A stretch of DNA of 64,000 nt. It comes from CAWDPQ01 sp963804245 (GTDB lineage: Bacteria > Acidobacteriota > Vicinamibacteria > Vicinamibacterales > 2-12-FULL-66-21). Position 1 is the first letter of the stretch. Each line of letters starts with the position of its first letter. A program made the translations under genes and the position numbers. Location: assembly GCA_963804245.1 (NCBI GenBank), contig CAWDPQ010000003.1, positions 62,001 through 126,000 on the forward strand, in the 5' to 3' direction. Below are positions 26,647 through 34,537 of this stretch, piece by piece. Under the pieces are notes generated by a model, which saw only the letters and a program-made list of their open reading frames with translations, was not told the origin of the DNA and did not search any database.

Positions 26647-27764
26647 GACGCCCGGTCGAGCTCTGCCTCTTTGATCTTGTAGAGGAGCGCTTTGTAGCTG
26701 ATGCCCAGTATCTCCGCCGCTTCGCGACGGTTCCAGCGCGTCTGCTGGAGAGTGCGGAAGATCAGCTCCCGCTCCGCCTCGCGTGCCGCGTGCCGCGCGA
26801 TGTCTTTCAGCGACCCCAGCGGCTTTGCCGGCGCCGCGGGTGCCGCAGCACTCGCCGCCGGAACGGCGGGCGGCAGCGGCGCGGCCACAACAGGAGCCGG
26901 GGCGTGCTGTAAAGCCGGTATCGGTCCCAGCAGCCGGGTCTTGGCGGAGATCGCGTCGGCAATCTCCCGGCGGATCGACTCGTCGGAGCCGAGGATCACC
27001 GCACGCTTCACGAGGTTTTCCAGCTCGCGCACGTTCCCCGGCCAGTCGTATTCGGCGAAAAGCCGCAGGGTGTCGTGGGCGAGCACGAGCGGTTGCTTAT
27101 TGTAGTGCTCGGCGTACTGGCGCAGGAACATTGCCGAGAGCGTCGGGATTTCATCTTTACGCTGGCGCAGCGGCGGCAGCGTGATGCAGACGACGTTCAA
27201 TCGGAAGAACAGGTCTTCGCGAAACTGGCCGTCGGAAACAGCACGCTCGAGGTCCCGGTTCGTGGCGGCGACAATGCGGACGTCGACGCGGACGTCGTTG
27301 CGGCTGCCGAGCCTGGCGAACTCACCGTCCTGCAACACCTGCAGCAACTTCGACTGCAGCGGCGCATGCATCTCGCTGATTTCGTCGAGAAACATCGTGC
27401 CGTGATTCGCAAATTCGAACTTGCCGGGCTTCTGCTGAATCGCGCCGGTAAAAGCACCGCGCTCGAAACCGAAGAGCTCCGACTCGAGGAGCTCCGACGG
27501 CAGCGCCGCGCAATTGACCTTGACGAACGGTTTGCTCTGCCGCGGCGACGTGGCATGGATGGCACGGGCGACCAGTTCCTTGCCCGTTCCACTTTCGCCG
27601 CGGATGAGTACCGTCACGTCCGTGTCCGCGACACGACTCACAAGGTCGCGCACCTCGCGCATCTTCTCGTTGCGATCGAGAAGGACGCCGGGTACCGAGG
27701 GGGAGCGTCGCGCGCGCGGACTTGCGTCGTTGCGGGCTGGAGTACCGAGATCGCGCTGCATCAT
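26643..27764 (-). CDS. Sigma-54-dependent activator (AAA+ and Fis-type HTH, no receiver domain)
   Basis: 373 residues. After about 45 disordered residues the AAA+ domain begins, with GESGTGKE (Walker A, near 58), the GAFTGA loop that contacts sigma-54, and FLDEIS (Walker B). An Ala/Pro-rich linker leads to a C-terminal HTH, WNRREAAEILGISYKALLYK. It lacks any N-terminal sensory domain, so control must come from level or partners. A consensus sigma-54 promoter lies just upstream. It opens the exopolysaccharide block and overlaps the next gene by 4 bases. Confidence 0.92.
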   Translation of the reverse strand: MMQRDLGTPARNDASPRARRSPSVPGVLLDRNEKMREVRDLVSRVADTDVTVLIRGESGTGKELVARAIHATSPRQSKPFVKVNCAALPSELLESELFGFERGAFTGAIQQKPGKFEFANHGTMFLDEISEMHAPLQSKLLQVLQDGEFARLGSRNDVRVDVRIVAATNRDLERAVSDGQFREDLFFRLNVVCITLPPLRQRKDEIPTLSAMFLRQYAEHYNKQPLVLAHDTLRLFAEYDWPGNVRELENLVKRAVILGSDESIRREIADAISAKTRLLGPIPALQHAPAPVVAAPLPPAVPAASAAAPAAPAKPLGSLKDIARHAAREAERELIFRTLQQTRWNRREAAEILGISYKALLYKIKEAELDRAS

Positions 27765-27807
27765 CGTGCGTTCCGTTCCGAAAGGACGGATATCCTCGGC
27801 TCAGTTG

Positions 27808-27823
27808 AGCAAGGCGAATGCCA
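27808..27823 (-). promoter_or_regulatory. Sigma-54 (-24/-12) promoter
   Basis: On the minus strand TGGCAT, five bases, TTGCT: an almost perfect match to TGGCAC-N5-TTGCW. It is 44 bases before the start of the sigma-54 activator gene, so that gene is probably autoregulated or under the response regulator upstream. The block from 27764 to 10083 shows no other clear promoter. Confidence 0.8.
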
Positions 27824-27963
27824 CAGAGGTAAACCTTTCCCGTAAGTGGGGAAACGCGGGGAGTTGTAAGGGAAGAGGCGGCCGCCGAAGCACTCGGCGA
27901 CCGCTAGAGTGGAAGCGCAGGTACTCAGAGTAGGTGAACGGAGGGTACCAACTTGCCCACTGT

Positions 27964-29490
27964 TCACCCTCGGCTGATGCCGCACTCCTTGATTTTGTTC
28001 AACAGCGTCTTGTAGCTCACGCCGAGATGCTGAGCTGCTTTGCGACGATTCCAGTGCACCTGCCGGAGGGTCTGCTCGATGGCGGCTCGCTCGGCTTTGA
28101 TGGCTGCCGCCTTAGCCACCGATGCCAGGGAACTGGAACCTTCGTCGGCGCGTTCGCCCTCCTCGCCGTCATCGTCCGCTTCTGGACGTTCGGGTGGCCC
28201 CGGCAATGGACCCGGCATCGCGCCGACGCTTGCGGGAATACCGACACCGACTCCAGCCATCGCGACTGGGGCACCAGCCCCAACCATTACGGGAGCGGCT
28301 GCCACTCGCGCCATGTTGCGTTCGATCTCGCGCGCAACCAGTTGTTCGTCCTGAAGGATGACGACTCGTTTGATCATGTTTTCGAGCTCGCGGATATTGC
28401 CGGGCCATTCGTAGACCAGGAACAGCTGCCTCAGCTCGTCGGAAATGGGCCGCGCCGGACGGTTGTACTTGCGCGAATAGCGGGCGACGAAGAAGTCCGT
28501 CAGCGTGGCGACTTCATCGCGGCGCTCGCGAAGCGCCGGCACCGTCAGCTCGATGACTTTGAGTCGGTAGTAGAGGTCCTCGCGGAAGTCGCCATTCTCC
28601 AGCATCTTCTCGAGGTCGCGATTGGTCGCGGCCACAATCCGGACGTCGACCTGGATCCGCTTGTTGCTGCCGAGTTTAGTGAACTCGGCATCCTGCAAGA
28701 CGTGCAGGAGCTTGGCCTGGAGAGCCGGCCTCATCTCGCCGATCTCATCCAGCATCAATGTGCCGCCGTCCGCCTGTTCGAATTTTCCGACGCGGGTGGC
28801 TGCCGCTCCTGTGAACGCGCCACGCTCGTGGCCGAAGAGCTCGCTCTCGAGGAGCTCCGCCGGCAGTGCGGCGCAGTTGACCTTTACAAACGGCCGGTTT
28901 CGCCGCGTCGATCGCTGGTGGATCGCCCGCGCCACGAGCTCCTTGCCGACGCCGCTCTCACCCCGAATCAATACCGTGACATCGCTGTCGGAGACCTGTT
29001 CGATGACCTGGGCGATGCCGCGCATCTTCTCGCTGTTGCCCCAGACCGCCCGATCCTCGTCGTCACTCAGCTGCTGCCGGAGCTCGCTCAGCTCGGAGAC
29101 CAGACGATTTTTCTCGATGGCGTTCTTGATTGCGACATCGAGGGCAATTTCCCCCAATCCTTCAGGGTCGTCGGGCTTGACGACGTAGTCCGCGGCGCCG
29201 AGCCGCACGGCCTCCACGATCGTCGAGGCATGATTCCGGCCGGAAAGCATGATGACCTGCGTCTCGGTCCTGGATGATTTCAGCGCGCGAAGCGTGGCGA
29301 GACCGTCGAGCCCGGGCATCATGACGTCGAGGAGAACGACGTCGGGGCCTTCCGCCTGTTTCATCGCCGCCAGTAGCTCGTCGCCGCGGGTGTAACAGCG
29401 CGCCTCGTACCCGCGCAAAGAGAGAAACGTTCGCAGGTATGAGGCGAACGGGGCGTCATCATCAACAATGGCTACGAGGGGCTTCTTCAT
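27964..29490 (-). CDS. NtrC-type response regulator (receiver, AAA+, Fis-type HTH)
   Basis: 508 residues. Receiver domain 1-125 with DDDAPF acidic pocket, phosphoacceptor Asp in VVLLDVMMPGLDG, and Lys in VVKPDD. The AAA+ domain holds GESGVGKE, GAFTGA and LMLDEIGEM; the C-terminal HTH reads WNRRKAAQHLGVSYKTLLNK, very close to that of the activator at 26643, so the two may recognise related sites. Regulators of this kind control exopolysaccharide and PEP-CTERM genes in exosortase-bearing bacteria. The upstream kinase at 29793 is the natural partner. Confidence 0.92.
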   Translation of the reverse strand: MKKPLVAIVDDDAPFASYLRTFLSLRGYEARCYTRGDELLAAMKQAEGPDVVLLDVMMPGLDGLATLRALKSSRTETQVIMLSGRNHASTIVEAVRLGAADYVVKPDDPEGLGEIALDVAIKNAIEKNRLVSELSELRQQLSDDEDRAVWGNSEKMRGIAQVIEQVSDSDVTVLIRGESGVGKELVARAIHQRSTRRNRPFVKVNCAALPAELLESELFGHERGAFTGAAATRVGKFEQADGGTLMLDEIGEMRPALQAKLLHVLQDAEFTKLGSNKRIQVDVRIVAATNRDLEKMLENGDFREDLYYRLKVIELTVPALRERRDEVATLTDFFVARYSRKYNRPARPISDELRQLFLVYEWPGNIRELENMIKRVVILQDEQLVAREIERNMARVAAAPVMVGAGAPVAMAGVGVGIPASVGAMPGPLPGPPERPEADDDGEEGERADEGSSSLASVAKAAAIKAERAAIEQTLRQVHWNRRKAAQHLGVSYKTLLNKIKECGISRG

Positions 29491-29792
29491 CTAACTCCTG
29501 TCACCGTTTGTAGGGGTCGGTACCGAGACGAAAGGACGAGAGCGAACTGCCGCAACCGACCGCGACTATTCAAGACTCGTACCCCGTCTGACCTAGAGTG
29601 TATAGTCGAACCCCACAAACAGGAAAAACAGTTCTCAGATCGCGCCATTGTCGCGAATCACGGCTGGAATTCTGTCCTCAAAAAGTGGTGCTTGGCTGGC
29701 TCGATTGGGTGAACGTGCGGACTGCCGGGTCGGATCCGCGAACGGGCGTGCTACGACGAAGTCTTGAAATAAGACACCGGGTGGAATCAGCT
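29491..29792. other. 302-bp spacer between histidine kinase and response regulator genes
   Basis: No convincing coding frame or RNA gene. It contains AT-richer stretches (TAGAGTGTATAGTCGAACCCC, AAACAGGAAAAACAG) that could hold the regulator's own promoter on the minus strand. No sigma-54 site was found in it. Confidence 0.5.
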
Positions 29793-30485
29793 CTACCCGT
29801 GCGGCAGCATGACGACGGCCCCAGCCTTGGCGTTCTCGTCGGCCGACCAGACGCTTCCATGGTGCGCCGCAAAGACTCGACGAGCGATGGCGAGGCTGAG
29901 ACCACAGCCGCCGCGCCATTCGTCGAACGTGGCAAGTGCTGACGGCTCGGCAGTCGCCAGCCGCTCGATCTGCTCATCGTCTCCGACCGCGATCCAGGCA
30001 ACCGTCCGCCCCTCATGCTGTCTGGTCACGTGACGGACGTGCAGCCGGTTGCTGGTGACGAGCTCACGTCGCAGCGCGGTCAGCAAGGATGTGAACGCAG
30101 TCCTCAGACGGCTGGGATCACCTTGTACCGTGGCCGATTGGTCGGCGCCCGACATCTCGACGCCGATTTCGCGGTCAGGCAACTGTGGAAGGGCCGCGAT
30201 CGCATCCCGTAGAAAAACGTCGACGTCCACGCTGCTGCGGTTGAAGGGGCTGCTCCCAGCTTCGAGGCTCGACAGCTCGCTCATTTCAGCGACGAGCGAC
30301 GACAGACGGCCGCATGATTTCTCCGCTTCCTCCAGAAGCCGGCGCTGCTGATCGTTCAGTGGACCGGCGCGGTCTTTGAGCAGCATCCGGATGTAACCGG
30401 CGACAACGGTGATGGGGGTGCGGAACTCGTGCACCGACAACGAGAGCAGCCGATGCCACTTCGGGTCGGCCAGGGCGTCGATCAT
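29793..30485 (-). CDS. Small sensor-less histidine kinase with degenerate ATP-binding domain
   Basis: 230 residues without membrane segments. The H box LLSLSVHEFRTPITVVAGYI lies near residue 15-34, followed by the dimerisation helices. The ATPase domain has a poor N box (LRTAFTSLLTALRRELV, lacking the usual Asn) and a G2-like box RGGCGLSLAIARRV. It may therefore act as a phosphatase, docking partner or weak kinase for the response regulator located downstream on the same strand. Cytoplasmic. Start chosen at the only ATG before the H box. Confidence 0.78.
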   Translation of the reverse strand: MIDALADPKWHRLLSLSVHEFRTPITVVAGYIRMLLKDRAGPLNDQQRRLLEEAEKSCGRLSSLVAEMSELSSLEAGSSPFNRSSVDVDVFLRDAIAALPQLPDREIGVEMSGADQSATVQGDPSRLRTAFTSLLTALRRELVTSNRLHVRHVTRQHEGRTVAWIAVGDDEQIERLATAEPSALATFDEWRGGCGLSLAIARRVFAAHHGSVWSADENAKAGAVVMLPHG

Positions 30486-30597
30486 CGTCGAATTCTATAC
30501 GGGGAAGAAAGCATCCCGGGCGAGTGTTTTAGATAATAGCCGCTGTTTCTGGCCCGGGTGGATCAAGGTGCTAGAGTGGCAGCAGCCCAGGAGAACC

Positions 30598-31605
30598 ATG
30601 CTCATTCGACCCGTCGGGCAAATCCCGTCGTCCGAAGTTACCGATGAAAGGGTCTATCTCCAGCGCCGCGAGTTCATGAGGCTGGCCGGCGGAGTGGCGG
30701 TGGGAGCCGCGCTCAGCCCGCTCGCTGCTGCCTGCAGAACAGGCGGCGGGGCCGCCGCCTCCGACGGCGACGGTTCGGGTGTAGCCATGGCGGCCGAAGG
30801 GGGCCAGACGCCGCTCGAAGGCATCAAGCCGAAAGTGGTGGCCACCGACGAGAAGCTCAACACCTTCCAGGAGATCACCAGCTACAACAACTTCTACGAG
30901 TTCGGCACCGGCAAGAACGATCCACAGCGCTATGCCGGGCGCCTCAAGACCACCCCGTGGAAAGTGAAGATCGACGGCCTGTGCGCCAAGCCCGCCGACT
31001 ACCTCCTCGAAGATCTGATCAAGCCTCACCAGCTCGAGGAGCGGATCTACCGATTGCGGTGTGTCGAAGCGTGGTCCATGGTCGTGCCTTGGGTGGGGAT
31101 CCCGCTGGCCGACATCATCAGGCGGGCGGAGCCACAGGGGAAGGCTGCCTTCGTTGAGTTCACGACGCTATTGCGGCCCGCTGAAATGCCGGGTCAGCGC
31201 GAGCCGGCGCTGGAATGGCCCTACCTCGAAGGGCTGCGGATGGACGAGGCCATGCACCCCTTGAGCATTCTGGCCGTCGGCCTCTACGGGAAGACGTTGA
31301 TGAACCAGAACGGTGCCCCCATCCGCCTGGTCGTCCCCTGGAAGTACGGTTTCAAGAGCATCAAGTCGATCGTGCGTATCAGGTTCGTCGAGCGGCAACC
31401 GAGAACGGCCTGGAGCACCGCCAACCCAGGGGAGTACGGGTTTTATTCGAACGTCAATCCTGAAGTCGATCATCCGCGTTGGAGTCAGGCGCGCGAAAGA
31501 CGGCTCCCGGGGCTGTTCGCCTCAACCAAGACCTTGATGTTCAACGGCTACGGCGATCAGGTGGCGTCGCTGTACAACGGCATGGACCTGCGAAAGAACT
31601 ACTGA
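30598..31605 (+). CDS. msrP: MsrP (YedY) catalytic subunit, molybdopterin protein-methionine-sulfoxide reductase
   Basis: 335 residues. The N-terminus has a twin-arginine signal (RREFMRLAGGVAVGAALSPLAAAC), so it is exported folded. The molybdenum ligand is the Cys in YRLRCVEAWSMVVPWVG near residue 154, and PWKYGFKSIKSI plus MNQNGAPIRLVVPWKYG match YedY. It repairs oxidised methionines in envelope proteins using electrons from the membrane heme protein MsrQ, encoded five bases downstream. Confidence 0.93.
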   Translation: MLIRPVGQIPSSEVTDERVYLQRREFMRLAGGVAVGAALSPLAAACRTGGGAAASDGDGSGVAMAAEGGQTPLEGIKPKVVATDEKLNTFQEITSYNNFYEFGTGKNDPQRYAGRLKTTPWKVKIDGLCAKPADYLLEDLIKPHQLEERIYRLRCVEAWSMVVPWVGIPLADIIRRAEPQGKAAFVEFTTLLRPAEMPGQREPALEWPYLEGLRMDEAMHPLSILAVGLYGKTLMNQNGAPIRLVVPWKYGFKSIKSIVRIRFVERQPRTAWSTANPGEYGFYSNVNPEVDHPRWSQARERRLPGLFASTKTLMFNGYGDQVASLYNGMDLRKNY

Positions 31606-31610
31606 GGCTA

Positions 31611-32238
31611 ATGAAAACAGACTCCTGGCTGAAGCTGGCCAAGCCGGTCGTTTTCATTGCTGCTCTGGTTCCTCTGACGCTGCTCGTCTATAACGTCCTC
31701 ACCGGACATACGAGCGCCAATCCCGCGGAGGACATCCAACTTACAACCGGCATCTGGACGTTCCGTTTCCTGCTCGCCACCCTGACGATTACGCCAATGC
31801 GGCGGCTCACCGGCTGGAACCGCATCATTCAGTTCCGCCGCATGCTGGGGCTGTTCGCGTTCTTCTACGGCTCGGTGCATCTCCTTAGTTATCTGGCGTT
31901 CGATCGAGTCCTTCGCCTTTGGCGAGGTCCTCGGCGATATTGCGAAACGACCGTTTATTACGGCCGGCATGGCAGCGTATGCCTTGATGGTGCCCCTGGC
32001 GGTGACTTCGACCAAGGGGTGGATCCGCAGGCTCGGGCGACGGTGGCAGATCCTGCACCGCCTGATCTATCTGAGCGGGGCCGCCGCGGCCCTGCACTTC
32101 GTCTGGAAGGTAAAGGTCGCGATAGGGGAGCCTGTCTACTATGCGGTCGTGTTAGCCGTCCTTCTTGGATTTCGCCTCATTTGGCGGTTCCGCCCAGTGT
32201 CAGTTCCGCCGTCCCGACGGCCCGTTCACCCCCAATAG
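31611..32238 (+). pseudogene. msrQ: MsrQ (YedZ) heme-binding membrane subunit, one frameshift
   Basis: The first frame (from ATG 31611, MKTDSWLKLAKP) encodes YedZ helices 1-3, including ATLTITPMRRLTGWN and RRMLGLFAFFYGSVHLLSYLAFD. Right after this the frame changes: in the next frame, from about 31910, the expected FGEVLGDIAKRPFITAGMAA continues through PLAVTSTKGWIRRLGRRWQ and LHRLIYLSGAAAALHF with the heme histidines. A single-base change at about 31905-31913 explains both halves, giving about 209 residues, the normal length. It passes quinone-derived electrons to MsrP. Confidence 0.85.
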
Positions 32239-32294
32239 GGCCCGTTTGACCGAAATCAGGCGAAAAATCGTACTTCCGCCAGTAGTCTGGGCTT

Positions 32295-34388
32295 ATGCAT
32301 AAGCCCATCAAATATGTAGAGAAGGGGCTGACATACGCCGCCAAGGGCGCCTGGGTAGCGTTCGACGCCCTCAACAGCATCAAGCCGGGGAACGCGTTCG
32401 TCCCCAAATGGTCCGACCTGCCTCTCCAGAAGTCCTGGCAGAAAGTAAAGCCGCCGCTTGGCTGGCCGCGCGAAACCGATTCGCTGTGCCCGGTCTGCGT
32501 ACGCGAGGCGCGCCAGGAGATCCTCGACGGCAAGCGTGACTATCGCATCCTGCTGAACGAGAAGGTCGGCGAGATCAAGGCGCAGGTCGTCGAGCGCGAC
32601 GGTCGCATCCTCATGGTCAAGGATTGCCCCGTTCACGGTCACTTCGAGGACGTGATGGCGATCGACCCCGCCTTCTTCAAGCACCTCGAAGAGGCGTTTC
32701 CGGGTAGCGACATCCGCTCTCACAATGACGAGAAGCTGCACAACCATGGCAGCAGCACCATCAAGTACGGCCGCGGCTCGGTGCTCACGGTCGACCTCAC
32801 CAACCGCTGCAACATGATGTGCGATCCGTGCTTCATGGACGCGAACCAGGTCGGGTTCGTTCACGAGCTCTCCTGGGAAGACATCAAGACGCTGCTCGAC
32901 AACGCCATCACGTTGAAACCGAAGCGGCAGATGTCGGTGCAGTTCTCCGGCGGTGAGCCGACGATGTCGCCGTATTTCCTGGACGCGGTGCGCTACGCGA
33001 AGAAGGTCGGCTACAACTCGGTGCAGGCAGCCACCAACGGGATCGAATTTGCGAAGAGCCCGGAGTTCGCGCGAGCGGCCGCGGAAGCAGGGCTGCGTTA
33101 CGCGTATCTGCAGTTCGACGGCATTGGCAACGCCGCCAACGCTCACCGGCTGGTCGGCAACCTGTTCGACGTCAAGCTGCGCGCCATCGAGAACCTGTGG
33201 ACGGCAGGGGTCGACATCGTGCCGGTCGTCACCATCGTCAATGGTGTCAACAACGAGCAGGTCGGGCGGATCATCCAGTTCGCGCTCGACAACCCGCGCA
33301 AAATCAACTTCCTCTCGTTCCAGCCGGTCTCGTTCACCGGCCGCGACGAGGAAATCACGCCGGAACGGCGTACGGCGCAGCGTTACACGCTGTCGCACCT
33401 CGCCCACGACGTGAAGAACCAGATGAACATCGGCGAGCCGGTGCGCGACTGGTTCCCGATCTCGTTCATGGGCACGTTTACCGATTGGGCCGACCTGGTG
33501 CACGGTCCGAGCGCAGAGTGGGGCAACCTGACCTGCGGCTGCCATCCGAACTGCGGTATCGGCATGGCCGTGATGATCGACAAGGAAACGAAGGAGGCCG
33601 TGCCTTTCACGGCCTTTGTCCAGGCCGACAACCTGGCGAGGGATCTGAAGAGGGTCAACGACGCGGCGCGCGGCAGATTCCTGTCGGTCGTCGGGATGGC
33701 GTTGGCGCTGATGAAGAACTACGACCCGTTCCAGGCGCCGAAGCACTTCAAGCTCACCGACTTGATGAAGAAGTTCGACAAGACGTTTGGCGCAACCGGC
33801 CACAACTACGGCAAGGTCACCGCCGATCGGACGAAGGCGGACATCGACATGCGCCGCGCGGATCGCTGGAACTTCCTGTTCATTGCCGGCATGTGGTTCC
33901 AGGACCTCTTCAACTACGACTTCCGTCGGACCGAGCGCTGCATCATTCCGTATGCGACGCAGGAAGGGGAGATTTCCTTCTGCGCCTACAACACCGGCAT
34001 CGGCTGGCGGAACATCATCGAGAAGATGCACATGACGGCCACGCTGACGAAGTGGTATGAGGACCATGGCCGCCACGAGATCTTTGCCGGCAACAAGCAG
34101 GTGCCTCTGGCGTCGAATGACCACCGCCTGGTGCTGGATCCGGTGGCGGTGGCCGCCGGCAAGCAGACCGATCTCGACGATGCCGGCATCGCGAAGAACG
34201 CGCGCGAGGAAAAGCTGCGCGCCCGCGAGGCGAAGAAGAAGACCGACGTCGAAAACGAGCGGCTGGCGGCCCTCTATCGCCAGCACGTGTTGAAGGAAGC
34301 AGCGCCAGAGCCGACGATCCAGATCGCTGGCCTCAGTGGGAAGAAGAAGCCGGCCGTTCAGGACGTGCTGCACAAGAAGCACGAATAG
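32295..34388 (+). CDS. Radical SAM protein of the Tes / membrane-spanning-lipid-synthase-like type
   Basis: 697 residues, larger than ordinary radical SAM enzymes. Residues about 60-115 carry a metal-binding pair LCPVC ... DCPVHGHF. The radical SAM cluster motif C-x3-C-x2-C is in DLTNRCNMMCDPCFMDANQ near residues 171-178, with FSGGEPTMS close behind. Further Cys sites, GNLTCGCHPNCGIG and ISFCAYNTG, suggest auxiliary Fe-S clusters. The C-terminus is a charged Lys/Glu helix. This layout resembles archaeal tetraether synthase Tes and bacterial enzymes proposed to join two fatty acyl tails into membrane-spanning diabolic acids, which Acidobacteria make. That function is inference from motif layout. 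Confidence 0.8.
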   Translation: MHKPIKYVEKGLTYAAKGAWVAFDALNSIKPGNAFVPKWSDLPLQKSWQKVKPPLGWPRETDSLCPVCVREARQEILDGKRDYRILLNEKVGEIKAQVVERDGRILMVKDCPVHGHFEDVMAIDPAFFKHLEEAFPGSDIRSHNDEKLHNHGSSTIKYGRGSVLTVDLTNRCNMMCDPCFMDANQVGFVHELSWEDIKTLLDNAITLKPKRQMSVQFSGGEPTMSPYFLDAVRYAKKVGYNSVQAATNGIEFAKSPEFARAAAEAGLRYAYLQFDGIGNAANAHRLVGNLFDVKLRAIENLWTAGVDIVPVVTIVNGVNNEQVGRIIQFALDNPRKINFLSFQPVSFTGRDEEITPERRTAQRYTLSHLAHDVKNQMNIGEPVRDWFPISFMGTFTDWADLVHGPSAEWGNLTCGCHPNCGIGMAVMIDKETKEAVPFTAFVQADNLARDLKRVNDAARGRFLSVVGMALALMKNYDPFQAPKHFKLTDLMKKFDKTFGATGHNYGKVTADRTKADIDMRRADRWNFLFIAGMWFQDLFNYDFRRTERCIIPYATQEGEISFCAYNTGIGWRNIIEKMHMTATLTKWYEDHGRHEIFAGNKQVPLASNDHRLVLDPVAVAAGKQTDLDDAGIAKNAREEKLRAREAKKKTDVENERLAALYRQHVLKEAAPEPTIQIAGLSGKKKPAVQDVLHKKHE

Positions 34389-34537
34389 AACTGGAGAGCT
34401 GGGGAACTGGGGAACTGGGGAACTGGCGAACTTCCCCAGTTCTCCAGTTTCCGCAGTTCCCCAGTTTCCCCAGTTCCTCAGCTCCTCAGTTCCCCAGTTT
34501 CCCCAGCTCCTCAGCTCCCCAGTTCCTCAGTTTCTTT
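34386..34537. repeat. GGGGAACT octamer array with inverted second half
   Basis: The first 45 bases are GGGGAACT/GGGGAGCT units; the following 100 are the reverse complement type (AGTTCCCC, AGCTCCTC). Transcripts from either side could form a long stem, so it may serve as a two-way terminator between the convergent radical SAM and creD genes. The last codons of creD fall inside it. Confidence 0.75.

Noticed and set aside
29491..29792. tRNA or small RNA gene in the spacer
   Set aside because: No cloverleaf, no CCA-adjacent acceptor stem and no T-loop GTTCAANNC was recognised.
32256..34382. 708-codon open frame opposite the radical SAM gene
   Set aside because: It mirrors the radical SAM gene codon by codon, is Arg/Val/His-rich without family motifs, and is a typical antisense shadow in GC-rich DNA.
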